DNA of 15,507 nt. It comes from Chlamydomonas sphaeroides. Taxonomy: Eukaryota > Chlorophyta > Chlorophyceae > Chlamydomonadales > Chlamydomonadaceae. The stretch covers positions 1 through 15,507 of the forward strand of contig BDDC01001473.1 of assembly GCA_001662425.1 (NCBI GenBank), written 5' to 3'. The translations under genes were made by a program, and so were the position numbers. Each line of letters starts with the position of its first letter. Position 1 is the stretch's first letter. The notes under the pieces are model-generated. The model had not been told where the DNA came from and searched no databases. It worked only from the letters and a program-made list of their open reading frames with translations. Shown here in pieces: positions 1-8,974 of this stretch.

Positions 1-2016
1 CAAGCCGCCCAGCCCCAGGCCGCCCAGCCCCAAGCCGCCCAGCCCCAAGCCGCCCAGCCCCAAGCCGCCCAGCCCCAAGCCACCCAGCCCGAGGCCTCCC
101 TCCCCTCCCACATGCCGTCGGAAGACGGCGTGGGCTCAGCCAAGTAAGTTCCGTCTCTTCGCTGCATCCAAGCCTCTGTCCCTCCGGCTCTGCAACCCTG
201 GCCCAGCTTCCCACCCTGCTGCCCCAGCATATACCCGAGCGCCCGCTCCTTCCCGTGTCTCGGCCGCCCCGATCTATCGCCCCTCTGACCCATAGCGCGA
301 CCCTGGGTCCCACTCACCCATGCAACCCATTCCCCGACCTCATCCCCCGTAGTTCGCGGAGCTTGATGGTTGACGCCTGTGTCCTCCCCTTCCACGGATC
401 CCGCCCCAGCCTCGCTGTACCCTGCTGGCGGCCCCTCCTACAGCGGCGCCGAGCTGCAGGCGGTCAGTGGCGGCGGCCAGTACTTCACCTGGTCGCCCCT
501 GCCCGCCCACATAACCAGCAAGAGGTGAGTCTGTGCCGTAACGCCGGCGTCGTACATGTGTCGTACCGTACATGTGACACATGCGCGTGTGGTGGTGCGA
601 GCTGGCGCCTCGTGCGTGGCCCCATGTACGGTACGAAGTACACACGTTCGTTACATTGTGCAAAGTGAGGTGCACACGAGTGTCGGCCCTCCCCACTGAC
701 CCCATGCCCTGGCCCCTGAACTCCCACAGGTGGGGCGGCTCCTTCGCAGTGCCCACGCCCCTCGCCCACCAGACGCTGGCCACCGCCTCCGGTGCCGCGC
801 TCATGTGCGCCGGCTGCGCAGCCAACGACCAGCGCCGCGGGGCCAAGGCCGCCGGCGTCATCCTGTCCGTGTGAGTAGTCGCCCGCATCGGGTGATGTGA
901 AGTGGCTCCATAGCGCCCGGCAACGGCTGGGGCTCCGGCTGAGCGGAAAGGCAGCGCAGGCAAGGAGCGGTCCGCTCGCGACCTCGAGGGGATGCAGCGC
1001 TGTGCCCGCCGCCGTCCGGCCGTTGGGCATGGGCCGCGGACAGCAGGACGCAGCAGCAAGCCCCGGACCCGCCAGACCACCGATCCAAATAGACCTTCCC
1101 TCAAGCAAGCCCTGGCCGCGTGGCCCATGCCGATTCGGTGCGAGCGCTCCACCCAACGATGTCCCCCTTCGCCCGTGCGTGTCCCCATCCGCCCCGCCCG
1201 CCCCGACGGCCCCGCCTCCCACGCCACGCCAACACCCCGCTCGAGCGTGCGTCCACGGCGGCTTGTCATGCGACCTTGATGCCGACAACGAGTTCCCACA
1301 TCGCTGCCCCGTACTTGACATGTCTGCCGTACACGTGTCCTTGCGCCACCCACCCACCCACGCAGCACCAACACCGGCGCCACGGTCCTCGCCAGCTGCT
1401 CGCTGGACCTGCCCTCGGGCGCCACTGTGGCCAGCGCTCACATGTTCGCCTCGCATGACATCATCCACACAGCCGCGCCAGGTGCGTAGCTGCGCACTTA
1501 TCTACCGCACAGAGACACACGTGCGTGTCGTACGCACATTGTACGGCAAGTACGGTCCGCCGTATGCGCGACATTGCGGCGGTGGGCGGCAAAGCGCCTG
1601 GTGTTATGCCGCGCTGGCTGGCTATCGGGCAGCGGCGGGTTGCACGTCCGCACATGGGTTTAATTGTTCAAGCACGGAGCACGGAGCACGTGGAAGCCAA
1701 GCTCGACCACCGACCATCACAGGGTTCGGCCGTCCAGGGCCCCGACGGGGGCCACCCCGGCCTGGCCCACATGCACGCGCGCCCCCACACCCCCGGCTCC
1801 GTGTCAACCCGGCCGCCCTCTCCTCCCGACGCCACGCGACGCCTGCCCTCCCCGTTCGTTCCTCCCGCCACAGGCCAGTGGCGGCCCGCAGCCAGCCTGA
1901 GCGCTGCGCTGCCGGCCTCCGGCCCCGGCACCCTCACGCTCTCTCGCAATGTCACCGGCGGCCCGGGGGCCGGCACCGTCCACATCGCCTGCCACATAGA
2001 GGTGTCGCTGTGCTAG
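1..2016 (+). CDS. Hydroxyproline-rich cell-wall glycoprotein, C-terminal part (5' end outside window)
   Basis: Seen: five exons, 2-143 (open at the left edge), 410-524, 730-870, 1366-1481 and 1874-2016 (TAG 2014-2016). Donors are GTAAGT, GTGAGT, GTGAGT and GTGCGT, acceptors all CAG, and phase holds throughout (219 codons including stop in the window). The product starts with six KPPSP/RPPSP pentapeptides, then C-R-R-K-TAWA (residues about 38-45 of the visible part), then KRWGGSF near residue 86, a run of spaced Cys residues, AAPGQW, one N-V-T glycosylation sequon, and a C-terminal ...HIEVSLC. Family knowledge: a Pro-rich shaft plus a domain with a Cys-TAWA start, an NRWGW-like motif and an APGQ motif is typical of volvocine extracellular matrix proteins; Pro in the shaft is usually hydroxylated and glycosylated. 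Inference: secreted structural wall or ECM protein. It is not a classical pherophorin domain as far as I can tell. Signal peptide and most of the shaft lie upstream. Confidence 0.82.
2..91 (+). repeat. 15-bp coding tandem repeat (KPPSP pentapeptide), 6 copies
   Basis: Six head-to-tail 15-bp units encode KPPSP, RPPSP, KPPSP, KPPSP, KPPSP and KPPSP. Units at 2, 32, 47 and 62 are identical; the one at 17 has AGG for AAG and the last (77-91) has two silent changes (CCA, CCG). Near identity including third positions points to recent unit duplication. The array is cut by the window edge, so its true length is unknown. Such SP-rich arrays are sites of Hyp O-glycosylation in algal wall proteins. Confidence 0.95.
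561..636. repeat. Inverted repeat (14-bp perfect arms) in intron 2 of the wall-protein gene
   Basis: The arm TCGTACCGTACATG at 561-574 is the exact reverse complement of CATGTACGGTACGA at 623-636, with a 48-bp loop; pairing continues imperfectly outside the arms. GTAC/TACGG motifs recur in intron 3 (about 1312-1340), intron 4 (about 1518-1570) and the 3' flank (2313-2333). It could be a small non-autonomous element or an intronic hairpin; no target-site duplication was established. Confidence 0.7.
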
Positions 2017-2312
2017 CAGCCTGCTGTGCGTGGATGCCGAAGGCGGGCCGCGAGCGAGTCCCGCCGCGCCTGTGCGGCCGAGGGGCGCACACACGCCGAT
2101 GTAGTTGAGGGCAGCTACTAAGCTACATGCCAATAATGGTGATGTGGAGGCGCACTTAAGCTTATTTTGGCTGGCTACTCGTCTAATTGTCGGTCTTTGT
2201 CTGGTGAACTCTAAAATTGCACCGCCGCCTGCATCATCGGCTCCAATACCATTCAAAAACTGCGTATGCCAGGACCGTTATCGCGCAACACTGCGTGATC
2301 CGTGCGTGTACT

Positions 2313-2333
2313 GTACGGCATCACAAGCCGTAC
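2313..2333. repeat. Short hairpin GTACGGC/GCCGTAC in the 3' flank of the wall-protein gene
   Basis: GTACGGC at 2313-2319 pairs perfectly with GCCGTAC at 2327-2333 around a 7-base loop. It lies between the stop codon and the TGTAA signal, so it would sit in the 3' UTR. It shares its core with the intronic GTAC repeats of the same gene. A second small hairpin follows (GCTTAG 2373-2378 with CTAAGC 2389-2394). Confidence 0.6.
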
Positions 2334-2417
2334 CTCTGGTCCGGTCGTCTCATTTTTACTTTCACACCTGGGGCTTAGCCTAACGAAGCTAAGCATAAGG
2401 CCGCCGGGTCTGTTTTC

Positions 2418-2422
2418 TGTAA
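2418..2422 (+). terminator. Poly(A) signal TGTAA (wall-protein gene)
   Basis: TGTAA is the usual polyadenylation signal in volvocine algae. This copy lies about 400 bp after the TAG stop at 2014-2016, which is a normal 3' UTR length for the group. I saw no earlier copy on the plus strand after the stop. Cleavage would be expected 10-20 bases downstream. Confidence 0.6.
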
Positions 2423-2429
2423 TGGGCTG

Positions 2430-3400
2430 CGGACCAGGAGGCCTACTGGCGGCGTGTGCTACTATGCCCGTGATCCTCCGAGACTGCCCGTGTCCCTCCT
2501 TCGTTCTTGGCCTGCGTGCGGCTGTGTGACCGCCAGAAAATACACACTAACGCAGGGGGCCTGCACCAACGTGTGTGGTGAGGGCATGACTAGGGTGCAG
2601 GGGGCACAGCAGGGCGCGCAGGGGTGCACTGGTGGTGCCGGGAGCGCAGGCTGCTTAGCGGGGTACGAATGTGAGTTGCAGGGCGCGGGGCACGCACGCA
2701 GGCACGGCTGGGGCCCGCGCAGGAGACCTCCTTGGCCCGCGGGTTCGATGTGGGGCGTACAGGGTGTGGGCCCACCCCGGGGTGCACGAGTTGCAGGGCG
2801 CAGCCAGAGGTCCGTGTAAGTGGTTGGGCACGCCATGCGCCGCTCCTGCCGTGGCTGCTGCCGCCGCTCCACCCGGCATGCTGCGCGATGCTGTTGCCGG
2901 CGGCTGTGTTACACTTGAGCAACCACAGCGATACCTCCGCTTGCGCACACCCGCCCCGTGGACCGGCGGCCTCCATCCATGCATGCATCCGCTAGCTCGA
3001 CCGCCGCTCACGGCTCCTCGCTCGCTTGCTTGGGCGCGCAGCCCATTCCACGTGTGTCGCTCCGAGCGATCCATCCATCTCCGCCACTTTGTCGGGGCAT
3101 GCACATGCGCTTTGGGCGGCTCGCCAGCAGGTAGGGGCCAGCCGAGCATGTGCGTGGTCAGCAGGGGTTGCTTGGGTGCCGGCGGCACCTCGCTGATGGG
3201 TGCGCCAGGCCGCACCCGCACCGGCGCCAGAATAGAGAGGTGCCCGTCATCATAGCTATTGGACACGAAACACAACGCCGCAGCCACGACAGGGGGACGA
3301 GCTGCTGAGCCACCTGGCGCACACCCGTGCGGCTTCCCCTTTGCTGACCCGCCTTGACGCCCGCCCTGCCCGCTGACCCCTGCCCTTCATCGCTCCATGT
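2430..3400. other. Stretch without an assignable gene; G-rich degenerate repeats
   Basis: No gene recognised. The part at 2590-2815 is G-rich and built of loose repeats around GGGTGCA and GAGTTGCAGGGCGC (the latter at about 2673 and 2789). A good plus-strand donor GTAAGT is at 2816-2821 and a CAG acceptor near 3040, so an exon/intron structure is possible. The minus strand is open from 3287 to 2655 (210 codons, GTG first codon), with Pro-rich, non-repetitive composition near its start. Neither reading shows a domain I know. It may be a decayed or divergent gene or intergenic DNA. Confidence 0.35.
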
Positions 3401-3418
3401 CTATCCCCGCGCCCGCAG

Positions 3419-3492
3419 TCGAAACGCAGTCAGGCCGTGTCAACACCGCCGAGCGGGTGGTGCTGCGGGGCCTGGCGTCGGCGACGCCGTAG
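3419..3492 (+). CDS. Candidate terminal exon of an unrecognised plus-strand gene
   Basis: A CAG acceptor after a pyrimidine-rich tract ends at 3418. From it, one phase (one base carried in) reads 24 well-mixed residues, about V-E-T-Q-S-G-R-V-N-T-A-E-R-V-V-L-R-G-L-A, then SATP and a TAG at 3490-3492, with high GC3. If the exon instead leaves by the donor inside CC|GTAGCG it continues elsewhere. The opposite strand is also open here, reading a plausible peptide behind its own CCCCAG acceptor, so the strand is not certain. No upstream exon could be joined with confidence and no domain is recognised. Confidence 0.22.
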
Positions 3493-3701
3493 CGGTGGGT
3501 GAGGGCTTCAAGCTGGGGGTAGGCCGGGCTGGACCTGCCACGAAGGCCGGGAGGGGGCCGTGGGCGGGGTGCTGGGCGTTCACGGCCAACTCCCCAACGC
3601 AATGCCCTTGCTGTCCCGCCTACTGCCCCCGCACCGCAGGTCTCATATCCTACAATGATTGTATGAATATGTCGACGTTAAGCCCGGTCGACCCACATAC
3701 T

Positions 3702-4148
3702 CTATTGGCTGATGTGCGACGGCTGCGCAGCACAGATCCGCTGCGCCGCCGTTGACACGATGTGGTCCCTGGAGCCGCCGCAGCCGCAGCGCCGGGCGGT
3801 GGCTGTGAGGGGCCACATCGAGGGGCAGATCGTCAACCCTGCCTTTGCCAAGAGCCGGTCATATATAGCTAGGCGCTCGTGTGAAGTGGTGTCTGCGGCC
3901 TGCGCTATGTTACGAGCCCGAAGGCCCGCGTGCGCTGTACGCAAGTAGTTCATTTGATGCCACTGCCTGGCCTGCATGTGCACGGTCGCGTTGATGCCCC
4001 TGACCGTGTCCTCATATTTTTGTCGTTGTACGGTGCGTGAATGTCCCGCATGTATGATGGCGTCGAATGGGCAACCTGGGAGGTTTGCAGTGCAGGCAGC
4101 TGCCAGCTTGCCACCGACCCTGCTGGTTCGTGTTCGAGAGCAGCGCAC
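3702..4148 (-). CDS. Candidate minus-strand coding segment, possibly helical, unrecognised
   Basis: An open frame of 148 codons runs on the minus strand to a stop at 3702. Between about 4025 and 3840 it reads a hydrophilic, helix-friendly stretch (starting QKYEDTVRGI, later HERLAIYDRLLAKAGL) that does not look like GC-driven noise. GC3 is visibly lower than in the neighbouring genes. A second minus frame reaching 4342 contains another such patch (HEQVVLLVDNTRLELER), which could be an upstream exon, but I could not find a good intron joining the two. It may be a diverged gene, a pseudogene or a transposon remnant. Confidence 0.18.
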   Translation of the reverse strand: MRCSRTRTSRVGGKLAAACTANLPGCPFDAIIHAGHSRTVQRQKYEDTVRGINATVHMQARQWHQMNYLRTAHAGLRARNIAQAADTTSHERLAIYDRLLAKAGLTICPSMWPLTATARRCGCGGSRDHIVSTAAQRICAAQPSHISQ

Positions 4149-4349
4149 ATGCGTTCCAGCTCCAAGCGAGTGTTATCTACCAAGAGTACTACTTGCTCGT
4201 GGGAGGCTGCGGCACGCCGCAGTTTCACCGGCCAGCCAGCCACCCTACGAGGTGGCCCCGAGCCCCCGGCCGGAGCCTCGCCGCGCGGCTGGCGCGTGCT
4301 GGCGACACCGACATGTCGAGCGGAGTGGAGCTCGGCTGCCACGCCGAAC

Positions 4350-5423
4350 GCTAGAGGGTCGTGCGCAGCGCTACTTCCGGGGCTTGATAGTCGGTGTAAT
4401 CAGGATACCGGCGCAGGGCCCGGCACGAGCGGGGCCACACCGCGCGGGCTGTATGTCGGATATGTAGCAGTTATCCGTCGCTTCGGAGGGGATATGGGAT
4501 GTATCCGGGAGCCGAGGACGGTTGGAGCGCGCCGACCCGAGACCGCAGCCGAAATCCCAGCCCGAAGGCCAGAGCCGAGAGCCGGAGCCGAGGCGGAGAA
4601 TAAGACCAGGGGAGACCTGGATCAGGGGGGACCTGGATATGACTTGCTATGTGCTGGATGCCCAACGTCAAAACCCCACCCGGAAAACCTTAACCCGCCC
4701 CCTCCCTGTGCCCTTTGTTGTCTGAGGCGTCTTATCTATGCCAGGCTTCAACAGGCCCAGGTCTCCGTGCGCCGCTCTGCCGTACAGTGCCGTACGTGGA
4801 CCTCTATGCCAGCAACGAAAGCAGCTAAGCTAAGCCGCCATCTCAACGTTCGCCCACATATCCCAGCCACCAATACAACGCAACAGGGATAACGACAACG
4901 ACAGCTGCCCCGAAGCCTGTTACCTGCAGCCAACACAAACGCAGCGTTACTGAACCATTCCTTGTTTCGCAGCAACAATCTTCATCCTGCACTCTACAGC
5001 GACACGCTCGCAGAGCGACCTTCCGTCCGCGTTCGGGACACCGCCACTGCGTCCGCTGAGAACTGACCATGCCTGCTGCAGCTGCAAACCTCGCATTATA
5101 ACAATAGCTGCTTAGGAGGCTCGATGATTCAGGTAAACATTTCGCATGCCAGCGGGCGCAGCGTTTGCTCGCATTTCAGCACGGCCCGCAGTTCATCCAT
5201 GAGCTAACATAGCTACCAGCAGAGCTGCAGAGCCCGGCGTTGACGCACCTAGCACGGCCCTGTCGATCTTGCCCCATAACCCGCACATTCCGACACGCCT
5301 GCACGCCTTCCGCAACCGCCACGGCCGGTGCCTCTTGCACTTCTATACATATCATCAGCCCTCGAGCTAACGAAACTGGACGATTGTCGCGCACGCACAT
5401 TTTATTTCCAGCTGGTCGTTCTA
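4350..5423. other. Stretch without an assignable gene; likely upstream region of the 5424 gene
   Basis: No firm gene. It holds imperfect repeats of AGCCGAGAGCC type (about 4510-4600), a doubled GGACCTGGAT (about 4614-4640), and two GCCGTAC motifs near 4780-4797. From about 4800 on, the DNA is less GC-rich, as expected for a promoter and 5' UTR. TTATAA near 5096 could be a TATA-like element. An ATG at 5124 followed by CAG|GTAAAC could splice to the TTCCAG acceptor at 5411 and would be in frame with the next gene. The minus strand has a short frame (5070-4843) that ends in a hydrophobic, membrane-like segment. Confidence 0.35.
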
Positions 5424-6414
5424 ATGAAACCATACGCCCCCGGCCCCCCGCTTCCGGTACATGGTGTGCAGGCCTACAAGCAGCCAGCGGCGCGTCGCAG
5501 CGTCAACGGCGGCGGCGACGCCCGCGGCACAGCGGCCAAGACCGACCGGCCAGATTGGGACCACCGTGTGCACCAGCGCGACACGCTAGAGCCCAGAGGC
5601 GGGACGCTTCTCCGCCTGCCGGTCAACGGGTCAGGCAGCGCCGGCAACTCCCCCAGCCGCGCGGGATCTACCATGGCACGTGACGCCGCGCCTGCGCCCT
5701 GGGTTGGCACCACCCACCGCCGCAGCGCAGATGGCGACTTTGCGTTTCCCTCGGGGGGTGCAGGCGCGCAGGGGCGTACGCCCGTGCTGCCCGGGCTCAG
5801 CCCAAACCTGCAGGCCGGCAACCGACCCAGCCCCTACCACGGCGGGGCAGCCTCGCCGTTGCGTGACAAGGTAGCAAATAGCAACCCCGGCCGCAGGACT
5901 GACCTGGCCGAAACGTATGTGGGTCGGGCGTACACCACCGGGCAGACGTCGGCTCGCGGCTCATCTGGTTCGCAGCCAGACAGCCGCGGCGACGCCGGAG
6001 TGGCTGGCGGCGGCAGTGGCGCTGGGGATGGCGGCGATGGCGAGGGCGGCGATGCAAAGGACCTGGGCGGAGTGGACGGGTGAGCGTGGCTTTTGGGGGT
6101 GCGCGTGCTGGCCTGGCCTGGGGCCTGCTGTCGGGGGCTGTTGCAGGGCTGGGGCTTGGGTCAGGTACGAGGGTTCCGGGTTTGGAAATGACTGGGACTT
6201 GCAACAACGCCTCGTGGAGTGATGGAGGCAGGTGGCTGCCTGGCGTGCCGCATGCCGCTGGCCATGGACCTTCGCTCCCGGCCCGACGAACCCTGACCGC
6301 CGTGTCCTGCCTTGCCGTTCCCTTGGCGCCCCCAGGCAAGGCACGCATCTGCCGTCGCTGCTGGACCGGACGTACGCGCGGAAGGGCAAGGGCAAGCGAG
6401 GCTCCGCCCACTGA
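5424..6414 (+). CDS. Unrecognised disordered protein, two exons
   Basis: Seen: exon 5424-6079 with donor GTGAGC, intron 6080-6335, exon 6336-6414 ending in TGA. Phase is kept (GG|G) and the product is about 244 aa. Composition is Gly, Arg, Ala, Pro and Ser rich with few hydrophobic runs, so it is probably disordered. There is a low-complexity Gly/Asp segment at the exon end (GDGGDGEGGD) and a basic C-terminal tail (TYARKGKGKRGSAH). Two short related blocks, RRSVNGGG and LRLPVNGSG, hint at weak internal repetition. The start is uncertain: the ATG at 5424 is minimal; the frame is open upstream, and a TTCCAG acceptor at 5411 suggests an upstream exon. I recognise no family. Support is codon bias, length and a clean junction; neighbours give no clue to function. 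Confidence 0.5.
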
Positions 6415-7513
6415 GGCTGGGCGGCGGGCGCCGAAGCCCATCGTGGCTGGGCCTCGGTCTAAGCGAGCAGGGATGTAGGCACATGGCGCAAGCGCCGATG
6501 TTGGGCGGCGGGGCTGGTCGGAGGCCGCCCGGCACAGCCCCGGCTGCTGTATGCATGCAGTGATGCAAGGGCGCCTGCCAATGCATGATACGCAATGGCG
6601 AATGCCGTGTGGGTGCCGAGTTGTGCTTCGAGCAAATAAACGACCGGCGGAAGGGACGCGCCGGAGCTGAAGTTGCTGGCGGCAGACTCCGTGATCGCTA
6701 GCCGCTGGCCGGGTGACTGAGGCGCCGCGGTGCGTGTACTTGACAAAGGCTGCTGCGCAGCGGGACAGCGGCCAGGCTCGGCGCGCAATCAACATGTGGG
6801 CTGTTCGCAAAGGTCGGCGACAGGAGGCTCGAGGCCCAGAGCACAGCAGCGTGCTGCATTAGCCGATTGCTGGTTTGTGGGCAGGGGAGGCTGTCAAGCG
6901 GGATGAGAGGCTTCAGGCGAGTCTGAGTTCACGCAGTCTAGGGCCACGGGGCCGCAGCCGTCGTGACGCAGGCGTGCGGGGAGCCTGTCGTTCCATGTGG
7001 CAGGGTGCAGGGCGTCTGGCCGGTGGCCACGTCGTTGGGGTGCATTGGGACGGCAAGGCCTGCGCTATGAGATGTGGGCGCTGGCCCGATACCGGACATT
7101 AATGTCCGACAGCTTTGCACTAGAAGTATAAGCTAGAAGCGTCAGCCTTGCATTTGCAGAGTCGGGTGCAGCTCGCTCGCAGAGTACCCATACAGCGTTT
7201 GTTCGTCCACTATGCGGCGTTTCTCGACGCCACATACGGTAGAGCTCGTTCGTCTGGTGGCACACCACCATGATATCATCGCGCAAGCCTACGGCCCACA
7301 ACCGCTGCTGCAGCCGTCGGCCGGCACACCCAACCGGCCTCCTGCCAGCCGTGCAGCCGCTGCACCCAAGGCGCCACCCAGCACACCGCGCATGCACGTC
7401 GGCAGCGAAGCATGCCCTCCACCTCCCCCCCTCCAGCCCCCGCCCCCTAACGCCCGTGTCCAGCCGCCTCCCGCGCCATCACACCAGTTACTTCCTGCTC
7501 CGAACTGCACCCC
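6415..7513. other. Convergent intergenic region / 3' UTRs
   Basis: This lies between the ends of a plus-strand gene (TGA at 6414) and the minus-strand TMX2-like gene (TAG at 7514), so it should hold both 3' UTRs. No TGTAA was found on either strand; AATAAA at 6635-6640 and TGTAG at about 6475 are the only near matches. Open frames here have biased, low-information composition and no recognisable domain. It holds the palindrome at 7093-7108. Confidence 0.5.
7093..7108. repeat. Perfect 16-bp palindrome
   Basis: CGGACATTAATGTCCG is identical to its reverse complement, with no spacer, and symmetry stops at the next base on each side. Its AT core (ATTAAT) stands out in GC-rich surroundings. It sits in the convergent intergenic region. 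It could be a dimeric-protein binding site, a cruciform-type 3' end, or chance. Confidence 0.75.
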
Positions 7514-8974
7514 CTACTGCGCCTTCTTGTCCGCCGCCTTGCCGATCGTCTTAGCGTACCGCATGTCCAACTCCATCGCCCGCACCACGTCCTTGCTCCG
7601 CCAACCGCCGCCGTACAGGCTGCCGTTGGCCTTCTTGGTCGGCAGCCGCACCACCTCCTCGCCCTTCTCGTAAAGCAGTACGGCAGGCAGCTGCGAGCTG
7701 CTGGGCGCCACGTCAATGCCTAGCTTGGCAACGGCCTTGGCGTACTCGCTGGCGTCCAGCATGCCGAAGCGCAGCCGCGGCGTGGCGTAGCGGGAGGCCA
7801 GGTCACACATGGCCTGGCGGGCGAGCAGGCGGGCGGGCGGGCGAGGGACCAGGTGAGATGGCAGCGGGCGGCGGTTACTGTTGGCGACAAGCCTGCCGCG
7901 GCCACCAAGCCACGCAGGCTCGCTGCCCCCGGCTGCGGTCCCATCGCCGCCGCGCACGGGCACGAGCCCGGGTTGGCGCTGGCTCGCTGCCCAAGCCATG
8001 CAGCTGGCGCGCGGTACGCAGCAACACGCCCCGTCTTGCGCTGGAGCGTCTTGAATCGAGCCACGGGCCCAGCCCAGGCCACCGCCGGCACACCCGCCGG
8101 CCCCAGACTGAGCCATGCACCGCCCGCCCGCCTCCACGGGCCCCTGCTGCCGCACCGGCGCCATGTGCCTGCAGCCGGTGTGCCAGTGCGCATAGACGAA
8201 GACCACCCAGGTGGCGTCGGCACTCGGCGAGCGCACGTCGTCGGCGAGCGCCTCGGGCGTGAGCGGCTCTAGCACGTCGCCCAGCGCCGGCAGCGGCTGC
8301 GGCGCCAACAGGTAGATGAGCGTGTAGGCGGCGGCCAGGTGGCCGAACAGCAGCGGGCTGGTGGTGAGGGCCATGATGCCCACGAACAGCTGCGGGGGAG
8401 GGGGGAGGATGAGGGGGTTGGGCACGTGAGGTTTGGGTTGTGGGCGGTTGGGATGGGCCGGTGGGATTGCGTCGGGCGCGGGTGAAAGAGGGCCGTGCTG
8501 GCGAGGACAAGCCATGCCGCCCTCTGAAGGCATTCGCATCTTGTGCGTGCGGCTTCCTGCCAATCGGGCGGCGCGCTGGAACGCCTAGGCGCACACGGCC
8601 CCCGGTGACAAGCCCCGCGTCCCCCGGACGCCCCATGCGTTCCCCAACCCCGCATTTACCTGCAGAAAGTCAAACAGAGCGCAGATACCCGCGAGCCGCG
8701 AGCGCGCCTTGTAGCACCGGAAGACTCCATAACATCCGCAGAGGAACGCCACGTAGCGCTCCCAGCTCGCAAAGTCGTGCGTGTCACCGAAGAAGAGCAC
8801 TTGTTGGTGGATAGGCTTGTTGCGGAACACTTCCCGCGAGACCATGTAGGTTGACGTGAGGGCGACATTCAAGGCATAGTACCAGCTACCTAGAAGCATA
8901 TTTACATCCTCCATGATGCCACGGCGACGGCCCTGCGTCGCCGTGCCCACAGCAGGTGTGCTTGCTGCTGCCAT
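7514..8974 (-). CDS. TMX2: TMX2-like thioredoxin-related transmembrane protein
   Basis: Exons 8974-8660, 8389-8156 and 7813-7514 (TAG) are joined by phase-0 introns (donors GTAAAT and GTGCGG, CAG acceptors) to give 282 aa; human TMX2 has 296. Residues about 25-135 hold several hydrophobic segments, including LFVGIMALTTSPLLFG, as in TMX2. A thioredoxin-like domain follows: strand WVVFVYAHWHTGC at about 166-178, then HMAP|AMCDLASRYA, which aligns without gaps to the animal FAP-DLS-KY segment only after splicing, and a cis-Pro loop QLPA near 224-227. The usual CxxC is reduced to HTGC, one Cys, as animal TMX2 has SNDC. The C terminus KKAQ is a KKxx ER-retrieval signal. Known role of the family: ER/MAM membrane protein in redox and calcium homeostasis. 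Start 8974 was chosen for its A at -3 and G at +4; ATGs at 9049 and 8914 are alternatives. It is divergent with the D27 gene. Confidence 0.88.

Noticed and set aside
2..91. CRISPR-like array
   Set aside because: The 15-bp units have no spacers and encode a Pro-rich protein.
340..1425. Minus-strand ORF of 361 codons (and its 327-codon neighbour in another frame)
   Set aside because: It runs antisense over exons and introns of the wall-protein gene, is Arg/Gly-rich without domains, and is explained by GC-rich sequence lacking stops.
897..2108. Plus-strand ORF of 403 codons
   Set aside because: It crosses introns 3 and 4 of the wall-protein gene in the wrong frame; composition is Pro/Arg/Ala noise, while the spliced frame gives family motifs.
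5797..6810. Minus-strand ORF of 337 codons
   Set aside because: Arg/Pro/Ala-rich throughout, crosses the intron and stop of the plus-strand gene, no motif.
7514..8563. Unspliced minus-strand ORF of 349 codons as the TMX2 product
   Set aside because: It reads through the 342-bp intron 7814-8155; only splicing HMAP to AMCDLA restores the thioredoxin alignment, and the true first exon (8660-8974) lies outside it.
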